From NCBI GenBank assembly GCA_021397835.1, contig JAJFZO010000645.1, positions 1,798,001-1,862,000 on the forward strand: a DNA stretch of 64,000 nucleotides, written 5' to 3'. Source of the DNA: Moringa oleifera (lineage: Eukaryota; Streptophyta; Magnoliopsida; Brassicales; Moringaceae). The position numbers were made by a program, and so were the translations under genes. The notes beneath the pieces were generated by a model. It searched no databases. It was not told the DNA's origin and worked only from the letters and a program-made list of their open reading frames with translations. Positions 1 through 11,551 of this stretch are shown piece after piece (position 1 is the first letter of the stretch; the number at the start of each line of letters is the position of its first letter).

Positions 1-840
1 TTTTAAAATATATATTTTTTAAAATGTTTATCTTGAATTTTAGAATGTTTGTAAACAAATTTTGATTGATAAGAAAATTGACTCAAACTCTTATAGAAAA
101 ATTAAATATATTTTCTTTGTTAAAATTAAAAAAGGATTCAAATAAATTTCAGACTTCAAAATTTTTAATTTTAAATAATTTTTAACTCTAATTATTTAAA
201 AAATTATATTTTTATAATTTTAAATGTATTAATTTTAAAATAAATAAATAAATTTTAAATTTTAAATTATTTAATTTATTTTATATTGCAGCTCGAAACA
301 TCAATTCAATCAATTATACAAATAGTATTTTAATTTGATTCAATTTAAACTATGCTACAAATTATAAAAACTAACATATTTTAATTAAAGATCTTATGTA
401 ATAAAAGTTGATTAAAATTTTTTAAAAAAATATAAAAAAATATTTAAGTTAACATATAATTTTTAATAGTAAATTTTTTAGAATAAATTAAAAATTTTAA
501 AAAACAAAATAGAACATATAATTTATTTGAATTATTTTTAAGTTATTTTAATAATAAAAATACCCTTAATTTTTTACATTTATTTGAATAATTATTCAAT
601 TTAAATTAAATTAAAAAAATTAAAAGTACAATTGATCCATTTAATACATCCAAATTTAAATAAAAAGGCTAGTATCATTCCAAAAATTTTCTAAATTCAT
701 TTACAAATTTTAATATATTATATTAATATAAATAAATTTATTATTTTATTGAATACATGACATATTAGTACCTCTTTTTAAAAATCAACACAAATGAGAT
801 GAAAAAAAATAATCCTGTTTTTACATAAAACAACGACAAT
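1..840. other. AT-rich intergenic DNA
   Basis: Mostly A/T homopolymer-like sequence with no ORF of note, no recognisable repeat boundary and no splice-bounded coding segment. I see nothing functional in it. Confidence 0.7.
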
Positions 841-858
841 ATTACAGTTTGTGTTCCA

Positions 859-1296
859 TCAACCTGGACCTCTCTTTCTGAAGGTATTCATGAAATTAGA
901 ATTAACAACTAATATAGGCCTATTGCAGACCACAACATACCCAATTACTGGCCCAATCATGGAAGAAACAGATACTGTCTGGTTGTTAACTTGGGTTTCA
1001 GACAGGTTGCAAAGTGGGCTGAGTGGTCTGGTAAGAACCAGAGACAAGACAGAGATATGGCTGAAAAGATTCTGAAATCCCAAATAACTAGTGATACCCA
1101 GCAGGGCTGAATTTTCTTGTCCAAGAAAATGAATGATTGCTGAGAAAAAATGAAATGGAAAATAAGATGTGAAGGGAGGATCCAGAGTGTGATCCTGGTT
1201 GGTTGTTTTCTTCATGAAATCATTTGTGTCACTTTTAAGTAGATAAGAAGGAAGGCCCACAGGTACCACTAGGCACTCCAACTCTTCCTTTTTCAT
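859..1296 (-). CDS. Unidentified ORF, 145 codons (doubtful)
   Basis: An uninterrupted ATG-to-stop frame of 145 residues sits in a block (about 840-1320) that is clearly less AT-rich than its surroundings. I do not recognise the protein. It has a hydrophobic middle, several prolines and no motif I can name. The opposite strand over 851-1075 is also open for 74 codons and is preceded by a possible acceptor (TTACAG before 850), so the coding strand is undecided. It could be an exon of a larger gene, a decayed gene or a chance ORF in a relic block. No promoter or partner exon could be established. Confidence 0.2.
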   Translation of the reverse strand: MKKEELECLVVPVGLPSYLLKSDTNDFMKKTTNQDHTLDPPFTSYFPFHFFSAIIHFLGQENSALLGITSYLGFQNLFSHISVLSLVLTRPLSPLCNLSETQVNNQTVSVSSMIGPVIGYVVVCNRPILVVNSNFMNTFRKRGPG

Positions 1297-1319
1297 ATCA
1301 ACTTGCTCTTACAAAATCA

Positions 1320-2030
1320 ACTAAATCACTTTCCATACTTATCCAAGTTAGACAGCCAGATATTCAGTATATCTCACTGGATAATTTCAGATCTGAACAA
1401 CGAACAAGATTTTTTTATCAATCTGATTTTTATTATTTTTTTAAAAATATCAATATATAATTTAATAAAATAAACAATTATAATTTTTTATTTTTATAAT
1501 AAATAATAAAGTATAAATAAATATAAAAAATCAAATTAAATTTATTTTTAATTAAATTTTGATATATCAATTAGATCAATTATATATCTAATTTTTTTAG
1601 TTCATTTAAACTCAACTTTAATTTAAATGATTGCGAAAATTTTTTTTGTTAATATATTTTATTATTAAAATAATTAAAAAATAATTCAAATAAATTTTAT
1701 ATTTTATTTTGAATTCATCATGCAACTTAAATAATTTTTTATTCACAACTTATTTTTATAAATTTTTTAATAATATAAATTTAGAAAATATATATTATCG
1801 ATGCTCAAAATATTTAAAATTTTTTATAATGATAATCTGAATAATATATATTAGTAGAAAATTTTAAATCAAAATTTATTATAAAAAATTTTAATTTTTA
1901 ATTTTTTGGATCTAAATTAAATCACATTAATTCAATTGATATTTTGCCATGTAAATTAATTTTTCATTTTTTAAAATTAAAAAATAATATATATTAGAAA
2001 AAAAAATCTAACTCTACACCATTGTTTATC
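1320..2030. other. AT-rich spacer
   Basis: Low-complexity A/T sequence between two less AT-rich blocks. No coding or RNA feature seen. Confidence 0.65.
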
Positions 2031-2286
2031 TCCTACGTCTGAAACCTGACATTTAATTAGGTGACTTGTACCTGACAGATGTCTTTCTTTCAGACACAAT
2101 TTACCCTGAAAAGGAAAGGAAAGGAAATGAAAGGTAAGCAAATGAGAGCAGCATAATTATAGTTTCTGGTAATGTAGGACAATGAAACTTATAATTGGAT
2201 GTAATGGAGACACATAATCAAATCATCTTACATCTCAATCTGCTCCACAGAGTAAAGCACCGACCAAGAAAATCTAGTTAGGTAGC

Positions 2287-2568
2287 CTAACCAGCACCAC
2301 CACTGTCCTCTGTCATGCAAATATTTTCCTCAAATCTAATCCCAGGCCCTTCACATGGCATTGCCAGCCTGACCACCACCACAAAATCAAGCTCCATAAG
2401 AGCTTTTAAGGAAGCAAATGGTGGTTGAAAGTTTAATATCTGATGTTTGAAGTCTACCAACATTATCAAACCATGTTTGATAAGATTTGGAAAATCTGAA
2501 AGAGAGAGCAAACCCATCTCCTTCCTTTTTACTTCAAGCTTTGGATTCCTCACTCTCTGCTTTTTCAT
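2287..2568 (-). CDS. Unidentified ORF, 93 codons (doubtful)
   Basis: An ATG-initiated frame of 93 residues inside the less AT-rich block at about 2.03-3.4 kb. The predicted protein has a basic N-terminus (MKKQRVRNPKLEVKRK) followed by a mixed hydrophobic segment, with no recognisable domain. It lies on the same strand as the 859-1296 ORF, so both could be exons of one small gene, but I found no convincing donor/acceptor pair joining them in phase. A relic or chance frame is equally possible. Confidence 0.18.
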   Translation of the reverse strand: MKKQRVRNPKLEVKRKEMGLLSLSDFPNLIKHGLIMLVDFKHQILNFQPPFASLKALMELDFVVVVRLAMPCEGPGIRFEENICMTEDSGGAG

Positions 2569-2599
2569 GCAGCCATGTGACTCTAATCATGGCTTATGA

Positions 2600-3400
2600 G
2601 AATTACAACTCCCAGAAAACACTCTTAATTATGACACACTGTCTTCGACTCTTTCTCTCTCAGTCATTTCGTCGAACAGGTAGAAGGTAGGGTCCAGAGT
2701 AAGAAAACGGATTTGGGTTATTGAATTTCTCCACCTGGTTCACTTTCTCTCATAAGTTGCGGAGTCAACAAGCGAAGACGCCAAGTCCTAAGCATCATTG
2801 ACTTGTGTGGGGAGAAAGAGAAACACTCATGGCGAGTTCTTTTAGGGCTCTGAGAGTACTAAATAATGCAAACGCTTGCTTCTCATTATGACCAAAACCA
2901 GCAACTTTGTCCAAAAAGTAAGGATTATAGTTGTCGGATTCTTACCCAGTTGGCCCCCTCGAGATCTATCATGCTGTTCCTCAACTCCTGTTTCTGATCA
3001 TTAATCATACTCTCCACATGCTGATACGATTATTGCACATGAAACTGTGATTTCGCAGCATAATTGTGGGTTCAGTTCCATGCCACTACTGACCAAATCC
3101 CAAGCTCGATGAGTGCATTGCAAGAACTGCTAAATATGGGATTCTTCTTTAAGGTATCAATCTTTACTTGCTGGCCATTAAAAATCAGTAATCACCATTA
3201 ACATATACCTGTGGGTGCTTAAGCCTCGCTTTGTGGGGACAAGGAAGGCTGCCTGTCTTCTCTTTCCCACTTGAATTTTTTTGCAGATCCGTCGCCATCT
3301 CGCTGAAGGGCACTTTGCTTTAGTGGCTGTCGCGTAGGTATGCTCACACGAGCTTGTTGTTATCGCAGTAGAGGAATTAAGATCTGCTTATGAGTTCTAT
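2600..3400. other. Less AT-rich block with exon-like segments, function unknown
   Basis: On the + strand a short frame begins with ATGGCGAGTTC at 2829 but stops after about 20 codons. A polypyrimidine tract ending in TTTTTTGCAG at 3277-3286 is followed, 51 bases later, by a donor-like TAG|GTATGC at 3337/3338. This looks like an internal exon of a non-coding or degraded transcript. No protein was identified. Confidence 0.3.
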
Positions 3401-6400
3401 TAATTTTTTAATAAAATATTAATATAATAACTATATAATTTATTGTATTAATATACAAATAAATAAAAACTAATTATTAATTTTATTAAATTATTATACA
3501 TCATTATTTTATAAAAATATTAATATAATTTAAATTAATAAAAAATAATTTTTATAATTTTTTAGTTTTTTAATTACATATTAATTAGGAGATCGTAAAA
3601 GGTGTCTCCGCTAACTAGGAAAGAAAAATTCTTATTTGATAAGTTATGCCATGAAATTGTTGGCGATAATGATATGTTGGATGAGTAAACATGTCATGTA
3701 AAGTTAGAGTAGATCAAATTAAATTAATCAACAAAAAAAATTAATTATATATTCATTTAGATTTAATTTTTAAAAAAATGGTAGTTGAATTTGATTTGTT
3801 TCAAAGTTTTATTTTTTTAAAATTCAAAAAATTAATGTAAAAAAATTAAAAATATTCTGAGTGTTTGACCCCTGCAAATTGGAAACTACATTCTCATAAC
3901 CAGAAATCACTACTTTCTTTTTACTATTTAATTAAAAATACATATTTTATTTATTTTAAATAAATATAAAAAATTAACTTTCAATTTCAGTTTCAATTTT
4001 TTCAATCTACATTCAAAATTTAAGTTGATTCAATTTATATTTCATTTAAACAATTATAAAATATTTAAAATATTTTTATATAAATAAAATAAATTGTATA
4101 CTTTATTTTAAATTTGAACAATAATTAATTTATGAATTATTTTTATAATTTTTTATATTTATGATAGCATTATTTTTAAAAAAATATTGTAACTTGATAA
4201 AATTTAAAATTTTGTGTAATATTTATTTATTTTTACTATTCTTTAAAAATAACAATAAAAATAGATATAAAACATGAGACCAAATAAGGAGAAAACTATG
4301 ATATTCCACGCCGTGACTTGTAGGTTAAGAAGCTAACTGCCTTCTCCAATTAATACTTATGATTCTATTATTACTATCAATAAGAATATTAGATGGTTGA
4401 CTCCGGCAACAATAGCCAATTATAAGATGCCACGAATGCACAAACATGTGATCACTTTTTTGTGCTTATCTCTTTTCAATCTAATTTTTGTTTGAATTTA
4501 TAAATTTAAATTACAAATAATTCAATATCATTAAAAAAAGTATATTTTTTGATAGATATCATCTGATATTAATTAATAAAAACATAATTCAGTAAAAAGA
4601 GATTTTTTAAAATCTAAATTTATGTCAATTTTTATAATAATTTATTATATTAATATAATAAAAATATAAAATTTTATTAATTTTATTAAATTATCATATA
4701 TTAATATTTTCTGAAAAAACTTATAAATAAAGTATTTTGATCTAACCAAATAATGGTGCATCACTCTTATTTTATTTGTTTCTAGTAAGTTGACTAATAT
4801 CTTGGAAAAGATATAGCAAATGATAGTCGGTATCTATTTGCTAGTTTTCTTTGTCCGAAATTCTTAATTATTCGTTAAAAGACAAAAAAGTACATTAAAT
4901 TAATCACTAATTAATCAAATAGTTTTCCATGCTTAAACCTTACTTAAGCAAATTAATTAGTGGGCAAATAGCAAAACGACGAGTGGAGAATCTACGAGCT
5001 ATAACTAATTTATTGGAAGCATTTTCTATAGTCAAAGAAAAGTGGGTGCTTTTCACAAAACAAGCAAGAAAATGTTTGATTGAAACGGACAAATAGTTGA
5101 TGATTGATTGCTTAATGTGACACAAATTAATAGTCTATGAACCCAAATTCTTACATTGCGACGAATAGCAAGAATGCAACCGACAGTTTTGGTGCACATC
5201 ATGAATTAGTAGCTAATTGATAAATATATGGTATGGTCATGACCTTTTGTTTTCGTCAATTTTAATATTGAAAATTACAAAATATTTATGGGTCGTCAAA
5301 AATTTTTAAAATATATATATACAAGTGATGTCAAGTCAATTAAAATATTTTCACAAAATAATATATTTTGGGTAAGGTACAATTTTTTTATTTATAAACT
5401 TAGTCATATTTTTGCAAAAAATGTCATGCATACTAATAAACGCTTATTTAAAGATTATTTCTTATTTATGAAATTTCAATAAAAGAGTTTAAATTTTTTT
5501 AATTAAAAATTTAAAAGTTTGAAATATCGACATGAATTATGTGCATGATTTTATTGACCGACTTGAGATCAAGTATACGATTTAAACTCAAAATTAGTAG
5601 GACTCCTATATCGTAATAAATGATTAGTGTTTGTGCAATTACACGATTATGCCTTCCTTGTTCTAACTCCTTAGGTTTTACAAAATGCACTAATTAGCCG
5701 TTATTACATGAGATTTTATCGCATCATCAAAATTACGAGCGAACTCATCGATTTGGTTTGATCCATTTTTACTAGATAATTAAATTAGTATATGGTCACT
5801 ATTTGACATTTTAAAGCATGAATTAAGTGTAGATTAACATAAAACAAATTAGGGTCATTGTCTCTTAGGTAATCCAGGATCAAGATTAGACGCCGACCAA
5901 GCATCACATTTATGTTTTAAATTACGTTAGTTGATGCAACAATTGTTTGCCGAACTACCTAATTGATCTAACCCGTATTTTAATTTCCATAGAAATAGAT
6001 AAGCAGGCCGGTCTTTCAATGCGGATAGCAAGACGAGATCAAAGTCATCAATGTTGTTCGATTTTATAGCCTAAATTTATTAATGTTATCATTGATAATT
6101 TTATTAATTAAAAATTTGATAATCGATGTCATTGGATAAGTTAAGCGAAGAAGTTAGATAAGATGGAGCTCTCAATGATGACGTTAATTTTATTATTTTT
6201 TATCAAGGTACATGCATACAATAATTAGGGTTTATGAAACTTTGAGTTTCATGTATTTTTTTTTAATGCTTTTCGAGTTTAGGTTGAAAGTATTCATTCT
6301 TTTTTAAGATAATGTTGGTTCATGTCATAAACTCATCGTAACGGACAAAAAAAAAAACACACATCCTAAAACTTTAATTTTTGGAGTTATAATATGATCA

Positions 6401-8060
6401 TGCCGATTGAATTTTATAACCTTTTACGTCATAAGGGAGCTTAAGTTTAGCACTTTAGGATCGGCCTGCTGATGCATATATTATACAAATCATTCTATCA
6501 AAATCATTAATGTCGATATCAGTTTCGTAACGATAGAATTTTAATTAATTAAAGCTCTAAATATCGACACTTTTAAGCTCTTTTCCTTGGCGTTTTGGAT
6601 GCGCCATGCAACTAGCACACAAAAATTGTAAATAAAAAAGTGATATAAGAATCATACCGCCTTCCTAGGTAGGCGGTTCATTTAACGGATTAAGCATATA
6701 AGGTCCGTAAATATCAAATTTGTTGGAAAAAATTTAAATTGATCACATTTAAAGATATTATTTCACTAAAATCTTAAAAAATTAATATATATTATCATGG
6801 CACATTGTTAATCAAGGTTACCATTTGTGATTAATTAACTTGCCATGAACTTGAAATGATGAGGAAAATTAGTACCCAATGTGTGTGGATTATATTGTAC
6901 AGTATAAATTAAGGGTAGATATCGTTAATATTAGGTCAGTAATGACGCTAAGGACGATATCGTTTGCCGTAGATATGACTCGAAAATGCAAATGGAACGT
7001 GGCTGAAAGTTTACGAATGAAGAAGGAAAGAGTTAATTGCTTGGATAACAGCAGCTTGGTTTAGGGTACGTACGTTACCCATCGCTTGCCATGCACGTAA
7101 AGAGTGTCGATGAACCAGCAGGCATCAAGCAATCTCAGTACGTATTTCAAGTTAGGTTCTTCACTTTGTGAGTTACTATTCACCCATTAATACGTGAACT
7201 AGTTTATGTCCAAATTGTTTCGGAATATCAATCCATTAATTCTTCCCCATATAACCAAATCGTATTATTTCACCGTAACCATTTGTGAATAGCTGAAAAA
7301 ATTAATTAACCAACGTGTTAAATCTCGAATTTTGAAGTCTAAATTTCAATGATCTTAGCAAATAAATGAGAAAAATGACAAATGGAAGTTTTATTTATCT
7401 ATTTGATGCTAATTTTTGAACTTAATTGACATAAATATGAAAAATTAAAAGAATGTTTATTATTAAATTATTATAATAATTAATAATTTAAATAAAATTT
7501 TTACTCTATTTTACATTTATTTCATAAATTTAAATAATTTTTGATGTAATATATATTTTTATAAAATTTTGATATAGTGATTTTTAAAAATATATATTTT
7601 TTAGTACTCATAAAATTTTAAAACTTTTTATGATGATAACTTGAATATTTTTTTACAGTTAAGTTAAAATTTATTATATCATATTTTAATTTAATTACTT
7701 TTAATTTATAAATTTTTGATATAATTTAATTTAATTTATTATTTTTTAAATATAAAATTTTAATTTATAACATAATATAAACATAAGAATATCATATAAC
7801 TTTTTACCTCTCTACAAGTGTAAAGTTAAGTAGCTCCACTATATAGACAAAGGCCAAATTTCAAATGGTGCATATGGGCACCCATTTCTTTGACCAAAAG
7901 GACTCTTGTAAATGGGCAAAAAAGTTAGCAATTGAGTACCCACTTTTTTTAATTTCAATTCCAATTTTGGGCATTTCCCTTTTTTTATTTTTTATTATTT
8001 AAAAAAAAAGGCAGAGCAGAGAATGTTAAGGATGGCTTGAAATTCACTCAAACAAATTAA
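3401..8060. other. Long AT-rich intergenic stretch
   Basis: Apart from small ORFs at or below 64 codons in unrelated frames, nothing coding was seen. The part at 5.5-7.2 kb is less A/T-dominated and reads like old, degraded unique or repeat-derived DNA. A small inverted repeat (ACCGCCT ... AGGCGGT) lies at 6656-6677. No transposon termini could be assigned. Confidence 0.6.
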
Positions 8061-8073
8061 ATTGGCCCAAGAG

Positions 8074-11000
8074 CACGTGTTGATGATCACTCTACCCTCA
8101 CTCGGATTCTCTTCTGCCCACACGATCAAATCAAAAGTATCAAATGCCAAATACGTTAAGCAACCTCTTTGCTCCATTTTACTCTCTCTTACTCCCATTT
8201 ATGGTTCGTTACGCTAAATTCTCACTAATCCCCACTAATTATTTATTCTTAACATTAATTAACTTTAGGAATATTGAGAAAGAATGACTCCTTTTTACGC
8301 CACCCACTTTACTCTTTTTTAATATTTTTTTAATTCTCCTTAATTAGCCACCTTAATTCACACCGTTATTAATCTCCGTTAAATGAATATGGAAGTGGGA
8401 GCAATGGGACAACAGTGGTTAGCAGGACGGCATGTCATTTTGGCATGACTCAAGCTATAGTATTATGTTACTTAAATTAAGAGTTGAAATTAATGTCAAG
8501 ATTGGACCGGCCAGTAATTTTTCTTTTTTTCTTTTTTGTTAGAGTTAGTGATCGACCAACTATATTGCATCGTGATCTATGATGAACAATTTTAAACTTC
8601 TGATTTTTTAATTTTTTTTGCATATAATTAATTAGCTCCCCTGGGTTTCAATTTCTTAAAGTAATTAATTGGCATCCTAATAGTTTTAGGCTTTGGGTTG
8701 TAATTATACCATAAGATTTGGTTTTTATATAGTCAAAAATAAGGGAATTATTATTTATATAATTAATATTACGGATTGGAATATCCAGCTTTAAATTTTA
8801 GTATAATGAATAAAATAACTCATTGTTTAAAATAAAATTTAATTTTTTATGCATATATGTGATTTATTTTTTTGTAAATTAATGAAATTTGCAATAAAGT
8901 TTATAATAATGTTTAATACAATCATTTTACGAAATATTAGATAATAAATCCAATCAATTTTTACATCATAATTATATAAGGAATTAAAATCCAGAAGCAT
9001 GGATTTATTACTTGAAAGAACTCTTTTTTAAAGTTAAAATTTTTTATTGTTTTCAAGTGAAATCCGAAATTATATTTTAATGATTTTTTGGATGTATATT
9101 TTAATATTAAAATATGTATTTTTTATGTTATACAATTATAAAGCATGCCTGCTTATACATATATATATATATACATGCAGAAAAATGTACATATTAAAAT
9201 ATAATACATATCATAATATCTTCATTTAAGGTCAGAAATAAAACGCAAGGGTAGTAAAGCTTCAAGATCTCACCTTACACGTGGCGTTGACGTATTGGCT
9301 GAGACGAGTGCTTCAGTAAGGTATACCCCAGAGGATAGGGATGGCACATAAGCTGCACACGTATGCATAATTACTACAGTAGCCTCGGCTCTTTGGACTT
9401 CACTTACCATGCACGTAAAGGCAACCTTGTACTTGTCCCTGAACCAGGAGGCAAAGACATCCTTACTTCTTGCTTGCACGGCCAAGCAGTTATCATGTCA
9501 AATGACGAAAAAGCCCCTAAAATTCAGGCCTATTATGGTGTTTGATATGGGGATGTTTTTGCATTTTCGTCGCGATCACGGGAGGAGAGAGATTAGTGTG
9601 ACGAATGGTGACAAAGAGGCAAAGCGGAGACAATATGAGAGGAAGCAGAGAGACAAAATGTTTAATAGACAGTCACAAGGACAGCCGGTGAGGTGGCGTG
9701 TCAATCTAACTCTTCTCTACTTCTCGTCAACCTGTTAAAAAGCAAACCCAAAAAATTATCATTAAAACGGGTCAAACTTCTGAGAATCTGACTTTTCGGA
9801 GCAGCCAGTCACGTGCACCGGACAAGATCATCTTCCCCCCCCGTCTCGTTACATCAAACGCGACGCCGTTTCTGGCGGTTCGAAAACTTTCAGACAGAGA
9901 CCACGGTCTGCATAGAAGACCATGCCACTCTTCCCCTCAGCGGTTTCTGCGTCATTTCACAAGCGATTTAAGCAAGGTGTTACTGGAAGTTAATGCGACG
10001 CCGTTTCTGGGAAGGGAAGTAAGCATGGCTTAAAGGATACTCAACCAGAACCGGTGGGGAAAGGCCACGTGCGTGCGCATGCAGCGGCGTTTTCTTACAG
10101 CAGTTACGAGGGAGCTCTACGAATAGCAAATGCGTCAAGCAACATCCTCTGCCACTGTCTGCTTCAAATTCTCTGTTCCGGTGATAAAAATAAAAGAGAT
10201 CCCTCTCAAGTCGGTTAAGTAAATTCCTTTAAAATCCCACAGAAAGAAACGGTGAATTTGATTGATATGTTTTTACATATGCCACGAGATTATAATTTTT
10301 AATTTGTTTTCATATAAATATAATAAAATTAAATATAATTTATACTAATAAAAATATAATAATAATACCGTTTCTTATTTATGACAAAAAGTTGTGGCAA
10401 ACCTAAAACTGAGGCAAACATAGTTAGAGTAAAAGTAGGAGAAAACTCGCCCGCCAAGAGCCACTCTTTCATGCATCCATCGTGCCTTCTCTCTTATTTT
10501 TTAGGACACTCGAATAAATTTATAAATAAATTAATTTGCGAAATTAAAAAGAAAAGAGAAAAAAAAAAGATGAAGTTATAAAGTAAACTACAATAGTAGG
10601 ACGAACTGATTGGTTGTTTAGCAGAGTTGACTTGTTTAACACACTTGTCTTGTTCTTGCCATCCACGTGGCAGGGTCTTATCTTATCGGTTGAAGATTAA
10701 AGTGAGCGGCAAGGATCAGGTTCTCTGCTGTGACTTCTATCCGCCTAGGTGGGCATCATGCTACGTGGCATGTGAGTGGATGCGCCATCACACGCTCAAT
10801 GAGAACCGTGGCAAACGCAGAAAAGAACCGTGCACCGCCCGGAGGAAACAACCCACCTGTCCCTAAACGTCCCAACAATAATGGGTCCCCTTCTAACAGC
10901 TCCCTCTAACCAGTTCTGTCCAAATTTAACTCAGAAGTTGATCCGATCTGGTCCCGCCATAGTTAAGATCGAACCGAAAGAGTATAATTTTAAAACTAAT

Positions 11001-11514
11001 TTTTGAATTTTTTTTTCAAATTCTACTTTTTACCGGTGATTTTTTAACATGGACGGTGAAGAAGATAGCGTGTGATTAGAGTGTGCGTTAGGTCTTTAGC
11101 GGTCACGTGAAGAGCAGTTGCTTTATGGGAATTGCATGTCATGCATGCACAGGGTTGACGTAAAGTGTAATTAACTTTTCCTTAAAAGGATTCCGATTTT
11201 ACTTTTATTTTTTCTCTTTTGGTTAGTAATTAAGCGAAATCTTGAAAGTGAGAGATTTAGTGGTTTTAGTAAGGAAAAAGAAAATATTCTTTTATTTTTT
11301 TGATTTTTGATTTGATTTTATTTTTTGGTTTATCTGGATCTCTCCAATGTGGAGAAGGGTATCGAAGAAGGAGGCGAGTTCTTGATTCTCCACCTTTGCT
11401 TTCACGTCCAACTTACCTTTGGTATCTTTGCTGACTAAGCATGCTCTCTCCCCTCCACGCCCACCACGTGTCACTCCTTACCTGTAACCCTAATCCATTC
11501 ATCTTAACCACGTG
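8074..11514. promoter_or_regulatory. Cluster of eight CACGTG G-boxes
   Basis: Perfect CACGTG hexamers occur at 8074, 9278, 9810, 10066, 10664, 11104, 11465 and 11509. Several have ABRE-like flanks (CCACGTGGC, CCACGTGTC), and a related CTACGTGGC lies near 10760. The G-box is the known binding core for plant bZIP (ABF/GBF) and bHLH (PIF/MYC) factors. Given the AT-rich composition, well under one site would be expected in 3.4 kb by a rough hand estimate. No gene I can recognise starts next to the cluster. The nearest named gene, the F-box/MYND gene, starts about 5 kb downstream. It may be a distal regulatory region or the promoter of an unrecognised transcript. Confidence 0.5.
9240..11080. other. 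Less AT-rich block without a recognisable gene
   Basis: This stretch is clearly richer in G+C than its flanks. It contains overlapping small ORFs in several frames (for example 9409-9738 and 10627-10866 on the + strand), but none gives a recognisable protein and they contradict each other in frame and strand. A 16-bp word, GCGACGCCGTTTCTGG, occurs twice, at 9860-9875 and 9995-10010. A regulatory or untranslated region fits better than a coding one. Confidence 0.4.
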
Positions 11515-11551
11515 TCACTTCTTATCTCTAACCCTAATCCATTCATCTTAA
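11464..11551. repeat. 44-bp tandem duplication with G-box and telo-box
   Basis: Two adjacent 44-bp units (11464-11507 and 11508-11551) differ at only a few positions. Each contains CCACGTGTCAC (G-box/ABRE type) and AACCCTAA (plant telo-box) in the same spacing, followed by the shared tail TCCATTCATCTTAA. Both motifs are known plant cis-elements. Their joint duplication is what the sequence shows; a regulatory role is inferred. Confidence 0.85.

Noticed and set aside
9409..9738. 109-codon + strand ORF
   Set aside because: Conflicts with ORFs on both strands in the same block, with no domain. A regulatory block is likelier.
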